Positions 1 to 6,681 are shown, numbered from the stretch's first letter. The stretch: DNA of 14,810 nucleotides from JBICHM01 sp043101835 (GCA_043101835.1 JBICHM010000363.1:1-14810); one strand, 5' to 3'. Notes: generated by a model from the sequence alone, not told the origin. Numbers and translations are program-made.

Positions 1-1
1 C

Positions 2-418
2 GCCGGGCACGTGTGGATCGACGAAGGCGCGGTGATATCCGCGCAGGCGCTCATCCACCAGTTCGTGCGTGTCGGGCGCAACGTGATGATGCAGGGCAAC
101 TCGGTGGCGACGATGCACGTGCCTCCGTTCACGATCCACGCGGGAGTCAATCGGGTGGTCGGGTTGAATCGCGTCGGTCTGCGTCGCTGCGGGATCGCGC
201 GCGACGAGATCACCGGCGTGCGCGCCGCCTTCGATCACTTCTACCGGCGCCGGGACCGGGGTGAAGCGACCATGGCGGAGAGCCTGCGCGAGGCGGCCTC
301 GATGGCGTGGCCCGGCGCGTCGCGTGAGTTCGTGGATTTCATCCGCTGGGCGCTCGAGGCGGCGGCGCCCCGCCGGCGTGGCCTGTGCCCGCTCGGGCGA
401 GACCCCGGCGCAACCTGA
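2..418 (+). CDS. LpxA-like UDP-GlcNAc O-acyltransferase, first tandem copy, 5' end cut by window edge
   Basis: The visible 138 residues are the C-terminal half of an LpxA-family acyltransferase, which moves a 3-hydroxyacyl chain from acyl carrier protein to UDP-GlcNAc as the first step of lipid A synthesis in the cytoplasm. The reading frame is open from base 2, starting AGHVWIDEG, which matches the LAGHV segment near residue 142 of E. coli LpxA. HQFVRVG, QG and MHVPPF follow (last turns of the left-handed beta helix), then the helical C-terminal domain with LNRVGLRR and HFYRRR. The catalytic His region lies off the window, so activity cannot be judged. By ungapped alignment about 80 of 138 residues are identical to the next gene, so the two are tandem paralogues. 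The gap to the next start is 71 bp. Family assignment is firm; which copy is the true LpxA is open. Confidence 0.9.
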   Translation, partial: AGHVWIDEGAVISAQALIHQFVRVGRNVMMQGNSVATMHVPPFTIHAGVNRVVGLNRVGLRRCGIARDEITGVRAAFDHFYRRRDRGEATMAESLREAASMAWPGASREFVDFIRWALEAAAPRRRGLCPLGRDPGAT

Positions 419-432
419 CCCGGCGAATGGGG

Positions 433-464
433 GCGACGCCGCTGCTATGATCGCGGAGCGTCGC
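433..464. repeat. Inverted repeat GCGACGC/GCGTCGC around the -10 of the second lpxA
   Basis: GCGACGC at 433-439 and its reverse complement GCGTCGC at 458-464 flank an 18-base spacer that contains the TATGAT hexamer. A three-pair inner stem (440-442 with 453-455) is also possible. It could be an operator, or an RNA hairpin ending the first lpxA transcript. There is no T-run after it, so an intrinsic terminator is not supported. Confidence 0.35.
446..451 (+). promoter_or_regulatory. Candidate -10 element (TATGAT) for the second lpxA copy
   Basis: TATGAT matches the TATAAT consensus at 5 of 6 positions in very GC-rich DNA and sits 38 bp before the ATG at 490. I see no good -35 at 16-18 bp spacing; CTGACC at 415-420 is too far upstream. 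The gene also has GGAGG at 481-485, four bases before the ATG. Confidence 0.4.
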
Positions 465-489
465 TCGTGGGGGGCGCGCCGGAGGTCGA

Positions 490-1335
490 ATGCCGACTGT
501 AGCGCCGCAGGTACACCGCACCGCCGAAGTGGACCCGACCGCCGAACTCGGCGAGGGCGTGGTCGTTGAGCAGCACGCCAGCGTCGGCCCCAACTGCGTC
601 CTCGGGGCCGGCACACGCGTTCGACGCAGCGCGATCATCGAACGCAACGTCACGATGGGCCGGGACAACGATGTCCACCCGTTCGCGACGATCGGCGGCG
701 ATCCGCAGGACCTCAAGTACGACGCCGACGCCGACGAGGGAACGCTCGTCATCGGCGATCGCAACACCTTCCGGGAGAGCGTGACGCTCAATCGCGGAGC
801 GGGCGAGGCGGGGCCGACGCGCATCGGCTCGGACTGCTACCTCATGGTCGGCGCCCACGTCGGCCACAACACGCGCGCGGGTGATCGGGTGATCATGGGC
901 AACACCGCCTGCCTCGCGGGGCATGTGGTGATCGATGACGGGTGTTTCCTCTCCGCATTCGCCGGCGTGCACCAGTTCGTGCGTGTCGGGCGGCTGGTGA
1001 TCTTCCAGGGAGGGGCCATCGCGACGATGCACGTGCCGCCCTTCGTGACCACGGCCGGGTTCAACGGCGTAGCGGCGCTCAATCGCGTCGGGATGCGCCG
1101 CGCCGGCGTGTCGCGCGAGGGGATGGCGTCGGTGAAGCAGGCGTTTCAGCATTTCTACCGGCGGCGCGCCGCCGGCGAAGCGACCACCGCCGAGAGCCTC
1201 GCCGAGGCTGAATCGATGGCGTGGGCGCCGGAGGGACGCGAGTTCGTTGCATTCGTGGAGTGGGCGACCAGCCAGCCGGCGCCGCGCAATCGCGGGCTCT
1301 GCCGTCCGGGTCGCGGCGAGGGTGAGATCGCCTAG
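490..1335 (+). CDS. lpxA: Acyl-ACP--UDP-N-acetylglucosamine O-acyltransferase (LpxA), second tandem copy
   Basis: Cytoplasmic trimeric acyltransferase for the first step of lipid A synthesis. The 281 residues are slightly longer than E. coli LpxA (262). Hexapeptide repeats of a left-handed beta helix fill residues 8-185, with IGGDPQDLKY (68-77) and RESVTLNRG. The AHVGH motif (122-126) places the catalytic His at 126, equivalent to E. coli His125. H145 and H161 match E. coli His144 and His160. The acyl-ruler position (E. coli Gly173) is Gly174 here, as in enzymes that take longer chains; that reading is inference. A helical C-terminal domain follows (about 192-281). The start is supported by GGAGG at 481-485. 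The gene follows a paralogue and shares its stop, within CTAG, with the convergent ribE. Confidence 0.93.
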   Translation: MPTVAPQVHRTAEVDPTAELGEGVVVEQHASVGPNCVLGAGTRVRRSAIIERNVTMGRDNDVHPFATIGGDPQDLKYDADADEGTLVIGDRNTFRESVTLNRGAGEAGPTRIGSDCYLMVGAHVGHNTRAGDRVIMGNTACLAGHVVIDDGCFLSAFAGVHQFVRVGRLVIFQGGAIATMHVPPFVTTAGFNGVAALNRVGMRRAGVSREGMASVKQAFQHFYRRRAAGEATTAESLAEAESMAWAPEGREFVAFVEWATSQPAPRNRGLCRPGRGEGEIA

Positions 1336-1946
1336 CCGGCGTTTCCCTGTTCGGCGCGACGCGCCAGCAGGTGCGCGACCGTCTTGGCGAGGATGTCGCA
1401 TTCGAGGTTGCACGCGTCGCCTTCACGCAGTGTCGCGAGTGTCGTGCGCTCGAGGGTGGTGGGGATGAGCGCGATCTCGAAGTGCCCGCCTTGGGCGGAC
1501 GCGATCGTCAGGGAGACACCTTCCACCGCAATCGACCCCTTGGGCACGACGATGTCCATCATCCACGTCGGCGGCTCGATGCGGATCCGCCAGTCGTGCT
1601 CCTCGGTCTGCACGCGCGTGATGCGCCCGATCCCGTCGACATGCCCCTGCACGAAGTGGCCGCCGAGCTCGTCGCCGGCGCGGAGCGAGCCCTCGAGGTT
1701 CACCGCGCTCCCCGGCGCCAGCGAACCGAGCGTGGACTTCGCAAGCGTCTCGCCGACGACGTCAAAGGTCAGCGAGCCGTCGGAACGCGGCTCAAGCAGA
1801 GTCAGGCAGACGCCCGAGACCGAGACCGAGTCGCCCGCGCGCGGGGAACGATTCCACCGGCGTGGGTCGATCACCAGCCGGCGCCCGGCGGGGGAGGGGG
1901 CGATATCGGCGACCACGCCCACGGCTTCGACGAGTCCGGTGAACAT
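1332..1946 (-). CDS. ribE: Riboflavin synthase, alpha chain
   Basis: Converts two molecules of 6,7-dimethyl-8-ribityllumazine into riboflavin and a pyrimidinedione, the last step of vitamin B2 synthesis. The 204 residues are a normal length and hold two lumazine-binding repeats. The first starts MFTGLVEAVG and contains SVSGVCLTLL (42-51). The second contains GHFVQGHVDG (97-106), GSIAVEGVSLT (137-147) and LIPTTLERT (160-168). The start at 1946 is secure because MFTGLVE is the invariant N-terminus of the family; the open frame upstream is only the antisense of the propeller gene. There is no Shine-Dalgarno site. TATCCT lies exactly six bases before the ATG, so the mRNA may be leaderless. The gene stands alone, divergent from the propeller gene. 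The name ribC is used for the same enzyme in some genomes. Confidence 0.95.
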   Translation of the reverse strand: MFTGLVEAVGVVADIAPSPAGRRLVIDPRRWNRSPRAGDSVSVSGVCLTLLEPRSDGSLTFDVVGETLAKSTLGSLAPGSAVNLEGSLRAGDELGGHFVQGHVDGIGRITRVQTEEHDWRIRIEPPTWMMDIVVPKGSIAVEGVSLTIASAQGGHFEIALIPTTLERTTLATLREGDACNLECDILAKTVAHLLARRAEQGNAG

Positions 1947-1952
1947 CCGCCA

Positions 1953-1958
1953 AGGATA
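1953..1958 (-). promoter_or_regulatory. Candidate -10 (TATCCT) placing transcription start on the ribE ATG
   Basis: On the minus strand the sequence reads TATCCT-TGGCGG-ATG. A -10 hexamer six bases before the ATG would put the first transcribed base on the A of the start codon. The -35 is poor: CCGACC at 16-bp spacing matches TTGACA at 3 of 6 positions. Confidence 0.35.
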
Positions 1959-1996
1959 CGGGCGATCGGGAACCGGTCGGGGGTGAGCGGCGGAAC

Positions 1997-2025
1997 TTGA
2001 CCGGTGTTCGGGGGGTCTCGATACT
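1997..2025 (+). promoter_or_regulatory. Sigma70-type promoter for the beta-propeller gene
   Basis: TTGACC (1997-2002; 5 of 6 to TTGACA) is followed after exactly 17 bp by GATACT (2020-2025; 4 of 6 to TATAAT). Transcription would start near 2032, giving a leader of about 155 nt before the ATG at 2187. This is the best two-box promoter I see in the window. It lies in the 240-bp divergent region between ribE and the propeller gene. Confidence 0.55.
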
Positions 2026-2050
2026 GCCCCGCTCAGCGAAGGTCGAGTCA

Positions 2051-2062
2051 TCGCCCGGGCGA
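2051..2062. repeat. 12-bp perfect palindrome TCGCCCGGGCGA in the propeller-gene leader
   Basis: Every base pairs symmetrically. It sits about 20 bp after the predicted transcription start, a position where a bound repressor could block transcription. At this GC content short palindromes arise fairly often, so the case is modest. Confidence 0.3.
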
Positions 2063-2073
2063 CGCGCCCTGCC

Positions 2074-2100
2074 GCGGCCCGGCTTCGAGCCGCGGGCCGC
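2074..2100 (+). other. Strong GC-rich hairpin in the propeller-gene 5' leader
   Basis: Bases 2074-2079 pair with 2095-2100 and 2080-2083 pair with 2089-2092, giving ten G-C pairs with a two-base bulge (2093-2094) and loop TTCGA. No T-run follows, so it is not an intrinsic terminator. It lies between the predicted transcription start and the ribosome binding site and could be a stability or processing element. Confidence 0.4.
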
Positions 2101-2172
2101 CCCGTCGCACGCACGGGCGCGGGCCGGTTCTCTCGCTGGGATGTGTTCCGCTCGTTGTCGTTTCCCTGCCAG

Positions 2173-2177
2173 AGGAG
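2173..2177 (+). promoter_or_regulatory. Ribosome binding site AGGAG fixing the propeller-gene start
   Basis: AGGAG within AGAGGAGAGG lies nine bases before the ATG at 2187. It selects this start over the in-frame ATG at 2004, whose extra 61 residues look non-coding and would bury the signal peptide. Confidence 0.6.
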
Positions 2178-2186
2178 AGGGCGCCC

Positions 2187-3332
2187 ATGTCTCGCATCCG
2201 GATCCGCACGCGGCGACGCCGCGCCATTGCTCGCGTCCTCGCGCTCCTCGCCGCCGCCCCGCTTGCGCTCTTCGCCTGCGCCGGCTCCGGCACTGGAACG
2301 GGCGCCGGTTCGAACCGCGCGGTCGCACGGCCCGGTGAGATCGTCACCGATCCCTGGGCGGACCTCGGCTACCGCCTCGCATGGCGCGGCTTCCCGGTGA
2401 TCACCGGCGGAAGCGGCACGACCTCGGTCGACGTTTTCGACCTCGGCGTGCTGGTTCAGGACGGGCAGAACACCGTCACGCTGATGGACCACAGCACCGG
2501 GCGCAACCTGTGGGTGAGCCAGGTCGGCCGCCCGCTGACCCGCTTTGTCGGCAACGGCGTGCACGACGAGCGCGTCCTTGTCTGCAGCGACAACGAGATC
2601 TATTTCCTCGACGGGCAGACCGGCTCGCTGCTCGCCCGGCAGTCGCTCGCGGTCGTCGTGAACACGCCGCCGGTCGTCCTCGGCGAGACGGCGGTCTTCG
2701 GCACCGCCACCGGCGAGGTGCTCGGCCACAGCGTCTACAGCGGCTTCAAGCTCTGGGGCTACAAGCTCGGTGGGAGCATCCAGGCGACGCCCGTCGCCAT
2801 CGGCCCCTATGTGGGCGCCGTGAGCGAAGGCGGCGATGTGCTCATCGCCCGTCCCGAGAGCGGGCGCTCGACCGGTCGCGCCTCGATCTTCGGCGGCCTG
2901 TCCAACGATCCGGTCGCCGATGCCCGCACGATGTACGTGGCGAGCCTCGACCAGTCCATCTACGCGTTCGCCGGCGATGACGGCCGGCGGGTCTGGCGCT
3001 ACCGCACCGAATCGGCCATCACGGCGCAGCCGACGCTCGCCGACGGCGTGCTGTACATCACCATCCCCGGTGAGGGGCTCGTCGCGCTCGACGCCCTCTC
3101 CGGCGACAAGCTCTGGGCCAACGCCGAACTCTCCGGCACGGTCGTCGGCTCGCTCGATGGCGAGGCGATGCTCTGGGACGGCCGCACGCTCCACGCGCTC
3201 GACGGCGAGCGCGGCGAGGTCGTCGCCAGCATCACGCTGCCCGGCGCGGAGCGCGTCTTCTGCTCGCCGCTCGAGAACGGCGACCTCTTCGTCGTCACGC
3301 GCGACGCCGTGGCAAAGTACTCCCCCCGCTAA
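2187..3332 (+). CDS. Lipid-anchored PQQ-like beta-propeller protein
   Basis: The 381 residues begin with an Arg-rich n-region (MSRIRIRTRRRR), a hydrophobic segment (14-30) and the lipobox LFAC with Cys31, so it is an exported lipoprotein. A Gly/Ser/Thr-rich linker follows, then seven or eight PQQ-type beta-propeller blades from about residue 60 to the end. Visible blade motifs include STGRNLW, QTGSLLA, YSGFKLWGY, YAFAGDDGRRVWRY, LVALDALSGDKLW and LHALDGERGEV. Such repeats are usually structural and do not prove that PQQ is bound. Lipobox, length and blade number resemble BamB, the outer-membrane protein assembly lipoprotein, but I see no diagnostic BamB motif, so that role is a guess. The start is fixed by AGGAG at 2173-2177. 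purH follows after 32 bp and may be co-transcribed. Confidence 0.85.
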   Translation: MSRIRIRTRRRRAIARVLALLAAAPLALFACAGSGTGTGAGSNRAVARPGEIVTDPWADLGYRLAWRGFPVITGGSGTTSVDVFDLGVLVQDGQNTVTLMDHSTGRNLWVSQVGRPLTRFVGNGVHDERVLVCSDNEIYFLDGQTGSLLARQSLAVVVNTPPVVLGETAVFGTATGEVLGHSVYSGFKLWGYKLGGSIQATPVAIGPYVGAVSEGGDVLIARPESGRSTGRASIFGGLSNDPVADARTMYVASLDQSIYAFAGDDGRRVWRYRTESAITAQPTLADGVLYITIPGEGLVALDALSGDKLWANAELSGTVVGSLDGEAMLWDGRTLHALDGERGEVVASITLPGAERVFCSPLENGDLFVVTRDAVAKYSPR

Positions 3333-3344
3333 GCGAACTGCCTG

Positions 3345-3362
3345 GCCCGGACGAGACCGGGC
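3345..3362 (+). other. Small hairpin just before the purH start
   Basis: GCCCGG (3345-3350) pairs perfectly with CCGGGC (3357-3362) around loop ACGAGA, ending two bases before the ATG at 3365. It lacks a T-run. It occupies the place where a ribosome binding site would be, and purH shows no Shine-Dalgarno sequence. Confidence 0.35.
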
Positions 3363-3364
3363 GG

Positions 3365-4972
3365 ATGACCCCCATGCCCGAACTCGTCCGTATCCAACGC
3401 GCGCTGGTGTCGGTCAGCGACAAGGCCGATCTGGCCCCGCTCGCGAACGCGCTGCACGGGCTCGGCGTTGAGATCATCTCCACCGGCGGCACAGCGAAAG
3501 CCATCGCCGAATCCGGCGTGCCCGTCACCCCCATCGAAGAGCTCACCGGATTCCCGGAGATCATGGACGGGCGGGTCAAGACCCTCCACCCCATGGTCCA
3601 TGGCGGCCTGCTCGCGCTGCGCGACAAGCCCGAGCATCAGAAGCAGATGGACGAGCACGGCATCAAGCCGATCGACCTGGTCTGCGTGAACCTGTACCCC
3701 TTCGAGCGCACCGTGAGCCAGCCCGGCGTCGATCGCGCCGAGGCCATCGAGCAGATCGACATCGGCGGCCCGTCGATGATCCGCTCGGCGGCCAAGAACT
3801 TCGACCACGTCTGCGTCGTCACCAGCCCGAAGCAGTACGACCGGCTCGTCAGTGAACTGCAGAAGCACGAAGGCGCGGTCAGTCAGACGCTGCGCGCCGA
3901 GTTCGCGGCCGCGGCCTTCGCGCGGACCGCCGAATACGACGCCGCGATCAGCACCTTCCTCGGCCGGCGCGTCAGCCCGCCGTTCCCGGATGTGCTCAAT
4001 CTTCGCTACGCCAAGGTGGACTCGCTCCGCTACGGCGAGAACCCGCACCAGGACGCCGCGCTCTATCGCGATCCGGCCAGCACCGGGCCGTCGATCGTCA
4101 ACAGCGAGCAGGTGCACGGGAAGCCGCTCTCCTACCACAACATCAACGACGCCGCCGCGGCCCTCGAACTCGTGAAGGACTTCCGGCGCATCGCGCCCGG
4201 GCGCATCGGGGCAGCCGTCATCAAGCACACCAACGCCTGCGGCGGCGCGGTCGGCGACAGCGCGCTCGACGCCGTCAACGCAGCGCTCGCCGGCGATCCG
4301 CTCGCGGCGTTCGGCGGCATCCTCGCCGTCAACGGCGTGCTCGACGCCGTCGCGGCCGAGGCGCTGTGTCGCGAGGGCGTCTTCCTCGAGGTCATCGCCG
4401 CGGCCGATTTCGAGCCCGAGGCGCGGGAGATCCTGACCGCCCGCTCCGCGGCGCTGCGCCTCCTGGCGGTGGGGGAGAAGAGCGGTTCGCCTGCGCTCAA
4501 GCTCGACTACCGATCGATACCCGGCGGCATGCTCGTACAGACGCGCGACACGCGCATCGCCTCGCCGGAGCAGTGGCAGCACGCGGCCGGCCCGGGGCCC
4601 GCCGAGGCCGATATCGCCGACGCCGCGATCGTCTGGACGATCGCCAAGCACCTCAAGAGCAACGCGGTGGCGGTCGGTGGTCGCGAGGGAGACGGGCGCC
4701 CGGCGCGCCTCTTCGGGGCCGGTGCGGGCCTCATGGACCGCGTGACGGCCTGCCGCCTCGCCATCGAGAAGGCCGGGGCCAACGCCAGAGGCGCCATCGC
4801 CGCCAGCGACGCCTTCTTCCCCTTCCCGGACGGGCCGGAGACGCTCATCAACGCCGGCGTGCGCCTGATTGTGCACCCGGGCGGGTCGAAGCGGGACCAG
4901 GAGACCTTCGACCTCTGTGACCAGCGGGGCGTCACCTGCCTGGTCACCGGACGCCGACATTTCCGGCACTAG
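3365..4972 (+). CDS. purH: Bifunctional AICAR formyltransferase / IMP cyclohydrolase (PurH)
   Basis: Carries out the last two steps of IMP synthesis: formylation of AICAR by 10-formyl-tetrahydrofolate, then ring closure. The 535 residues are a normal length. The N-terminal cyclohydrolase (MGS-like) domain has ISTGGTAKAI (38-47), GRVKTLHPMVHGG (69-81) and DIGGPSMIRSAAKN (132-145). The C-terminal transformylase domain has RYGENPHQ (222-229), the catalytic Lys287-His288 pair in IKHTNACGGA, KSNAV, ASDAFFPFPDG and the family-typical C-terminus RHFRH. Compared with the E. coli enzyme there is a short insertion (GREGDGRPARLF) after KSNAV, and the usual GAGQ-x-SR loop reads GAGLMDR. The start could also be the fourth residue (Met, 3374). 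There is no clear ribosome binding site, and the gene may be read through from the propeller gene. Confidence 0.96.
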   Translation: MTPMPELVRIQRALVSVSDKADLAPLANALHGLGVEIISTGGTAKAIAESGVPVTPIEELTGFPEIMDGRVKTLHPMVHGGLLALRDKPEHQKQMDEHGIKPIDLVCVNLYPFERTVSQPGVDRAEAIEQIDIGGPSMIRSAAKNFDHVCVVTSPKQYDRLVSELQKHEGAVSQTLRAEFAAAAFARTAEYDAAISTFLGRRVSPPFPDVLNLRYAKVDSLRYGENPHQDAALYRDPASTGPSIVNSEQVHGKPLSYHNINDAAAALELVKDFRRIAPGRIGAAVIKHTNACGGAVGDSALDAVNAALAGDPLAAFGGILAVNGVLDAVAAEALCREGVFLEVIAAADFEPEAREILTARSAALRLLAVGEKSGSPALKLDYRSIPGGMLVQTRDTRIASPEQWQHAAGPGPAEADIADAAIVWTIAKHLKSNAVAVGGREGDGRPARLFGAGAGLMDRVTACRLAIEKAGANARGAIAASDAFFPFPDGPETLINAGVRLIVHPGGSKRDQETFDLCDQRGVTCLVTGRRHFRH

Positions 4973-5003
4973 GCCCGACAACCGGCAGCGGTCTTCACCG
5001 GGC
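4973..5003 (+). other. Weak nested hairpin after purH
   Basis: GCCCG (4973-4977) can pair with CGGGC (4999-5003), and inside it ACCG (4981-4984) pairs with CGGT (4989-4992). It starts on the base after the purH stop, but with no T-run and internal loops it is only a weak candidate for a transcript end. Apart from this and the -10-like box near 5044, I see nothing in the 84 bp between purH and the HNH gene. Confidence 0.2.
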
Positions 5004-5043
5004 GCTCACGCGGGCGCTTCTGGAAGCGGCGCGATCGGGCCGA

Positions 5044-5049
5044 TACTGT
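5044..5049 (+). promoter_or_regulatory. Candidate -10 box for the HNH gene
   Basis: TACTGT (5044-5049), overlapping GATACT (5042-5047), lies seven bases before the GTG at 5057. Either hexamer would start transcription on or next to that GTG, giving a leaderless message, or a leader of about 55 nt for the ATG at 5111. No good -35 is visible. Confidence 0.3.
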
Positions 5050-5056
5050 AGTCGTC

Positions 5057-5746
5057 GTGCCACCTTCGTTCGGCCAGGCGAGACTCGCGTCCGCCGGCGC
5101 ACACGCCGGGATGGCTGCCCTGTCGCCCGCCTCCGGCCTCGATTCGAAGGTGCTGGTCCTCAACAAGGTCTACGTGGCGATCCGCATCGTCTCGGCGCGC
5201 CGGGCGTTCAGCCTGCTGGCGCGCGACCTCGCGGAGGTCATCCACGTCGACAACGGCAGGTACCTCAACTACGACTTCGCGTCGTGGACCGAGATCAGCG
5301 CGCTGCAGCGCGAGTTCGAGCCCGATCGGCACGACTGGGTCCGCACGGTGCGCCTGCACCTCGCCGTGCCGCGCGTCATCCGGCTGCTCGGCTACGACCG
5401 CATGCCCCGCCAGCAGGTGAAGCTCAACCGGCGCAACCTCTTCGCGCGCGACCGCAACCGCTGCCAGTACTGCGGACGCCACTTCCCGACCAGCGAACTG
5501 ACGATCGACCACGTCCTCCCGCGCGCCCAGGGCGGCGGCGACTCGTGGGAGAACCTCGTCTGCGCCTGCGTGCCGTGCAACGCGCGAAAGGGCGGCCGCA
5601 CCCCGAAACAGGCGAGCATGACGCTCATCACCGAGCCGCGCCGTCCGCGCCGCCACCCGCTGATCTCCGTCCGCCTCGGGCAGGAGAAGTACTCCTCGTG
5701 GAAGGCCTTCCTCGACGAGGCGTACTGGTCGGTGGAGCTCAAATAG
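5057..5746 (+). CDS. HNH endonuclease family protein
   Basis: A small protein (229 residues from GTG 5057) with a C-terminal HNH nuclease domain. Zinc-binding Cys pairs CQYC (136-139) and CVPC (174-177) bracket the catalytic IDH (His154) and the ENLVCAC stretch, followed by CNARKGG. The N-terminal part SKVLVLNKVYVAIRIVSARRAFSLL is typical of this widespread stand-alone HNH family, found in many bacteria with no established role; DNA or RNA cleavage is expected but the target is unknown. The start is uncertain. ATG 5111 gives 211 residues beginning just before the conserved region, and the codons before it (AGA, CCA, CCT) are unlike the rest of the gene. GTG 5057 is preceded by a -10-like box. 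Neither has a Shine-Dalgarno site. The gene converges on nadC with a 23-bp gap. Confidence 0.88.
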   Translation: MPPSFGQARLASAGAHAGMAALSPASGLDSKVLVLNKVYVAIRIVSARRAFSLLARDLAEVIHVDNGRYLNYDFASWTEISALQREFEPDRHDWVRTVRLHLAVPRVIRLLGYDRMPRQQVKLNRRNLFARDRNRCQYCGRHFPTSELTIDHVLPRAQGGGDSWENLVCACVPCNARKGGRTPKQASMTLITEPRRPRRHPLISVRLGQEKYSSWKAFLDEAYWSVELK

Positions 5747-5769
5747 GCGAACTCGCGCGGCCCGTCGGT

Positions 5770-6681
5770 CTACTGAAAATCCAGCCCCACATCGACACTC
5801 GTCGCCTGATGCGTCAGCGCGCCGGCGGAGATCCGATCGACGCCCGCCTCGGCGATGGCGCGGATCGTCTCGAGGCGCACTCCGCCGCTTGCTTCGAGCA
5901 GCACGCTCGGCGCCAGGCCGTCGCGCATCGCGACCGCGCGGCGCATCGTGTCGGCGTCCATATTGTCGAGAAGCACGATATTCACGCCCGAAGCGCGTAG
6001 CGCGCCCTCGAGCTGCTCGAGCGAGTCGACCTCCACCTCGACGAACATCGGGTCGGCGCTCGCGCGCGCCCGAGCCGCGGCGGCGCCGACGCGCTCAGCG
6101 ATCTGCTCGGGCGTCAACCCTGCGAGGTGGTTGTCCTTGATGAGCACCGCGTCGTGCAGTCCCATGCGGTGGCAGAAACCGCCGCCGCAGCGCACAGCGT
6201 ACTTCTCGAGCAAGCGCAATCCCGGCGTGGTCTTCCGGGTGTCGAGCACGCGCGACTTCGCGCCGGCGACCGCCTCGACATAGCGCGCCGTGTTCGTGGC
6301 GATGCCCGCGAGGCGCCCGACGAGGTTGAGCATCGTCCGCTCGAGCGCGAGCAGCTCCGGCGCGGGTCCGGCCAGTTCGCCGAGCGATGTGTCCGCCTGT
6401 ACCCGCTCACCGTCGGCGCACGCCGGCGACCACGCCGCGTTCGGCGCAAAGACCGCGAGCAGTTCGGGCATGCACGCGAGCCCGGCGACGGCCATCGGTT
6501 CGCGCGCCGCCAGTCGCGCCGTCGCGTCGCCCTCGATCCCCATCGCTGCTGTGGTCAGGTCGACCGGGCGGGCGCCGAGATCCTCGTCGCGCGCGATGCG
6601 CAGCAGGCGGTCAACAAGCCCGCTGGAGGCGAGCCGGGCGTACAGCGCCGGAAGTGGGAGGTCATTCCAGGCGTCGCGCAT
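5770..6681 (-). CDS. nadC: Nicotinate-nucleotide pyrophosphorylase (quinolinate phosphoribosyltransferase, NadC)
   Basis: Converts quinolinate and PRPP to nicotinate mononucleotide, CO2 and pyrophosphate in de novo NAD synthesis. The 303 residues are slightly long for the family. Motifs in order: DLTT (41-44), ERTMLNLVGRLAGIAT (114-129), DTRKTTPGLR (147-156), KYAVRCGGGFCHRMGL (160-175), IKDNH (181-185), VEVEVDS (214-220), LLDNM (237-241), EASGGV (263-268) and SAGALTH (285-291). All the substrate-binding basic residues I expect are present. The start ATG (6681-6679) shares one base with the lpxK stop (TGATG), indicating translational coupling; the 50 extra in-frame residues upstream lie inside lpxK and are not real. 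Last gene of the five-gene operon. No nadA or nadB is in the window. Confidence 0.96.
   Translation of the reverse strand: MRDAWNDLPLPALYARLASSGLVDRLLRIARDEDLGARPVDLTTAAMGIEGDATARLAAREPMAVAGLACMPELLAVFAPNAAWSPACADGERVQADTSLGELAGPAPELLALERTMLNLVGRLAGIATNTARYVEAVAGAKSRVLDTRKTTPGLRLLEKYAVRCGGGFCHRMGLHDAVLIKDNHLAGLTPEQIAERVGAAAARARASADPMFVEVEVDSLEQLEGALRASGVNIVLLDNMDADTMRRAVAMRDGLAPSVLLEASGGVRLETIRAIAEAGVDRISAGALTHQATSVDVGLDFQ

Noticed and set aside
56..78. 23-base exact direct repeat also at 970-992
   Set aside because: It encodes the conserved HQFVRVGR motif in the two lpxA paralogues. It reflects gene duplication, not a mobile or recombination repeat.
1947..3194. Long minus-strand open frame upstream of and in phase with ribE (620 residues in all)
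   Set aside because: It is the antisense of the propeller gene. The composition is Arg/Ala/Glu-rich with no family resemblance, and ribE must start at MFTGLVE (1946).
3329..4981. 550-residue minus-strand open frame antisense to purH
   Set aside because: Typical high-GC shadow frame. The plus strand encodes clear PurH and the antisense product shows no recognisable motif.
5000..5019. GGGCGCT direct repeat (5000-5006 and 5013-5019) after purH
   Set aside because: Seven bases of GC-rich sequence, only two copies and no array; expected by chance.
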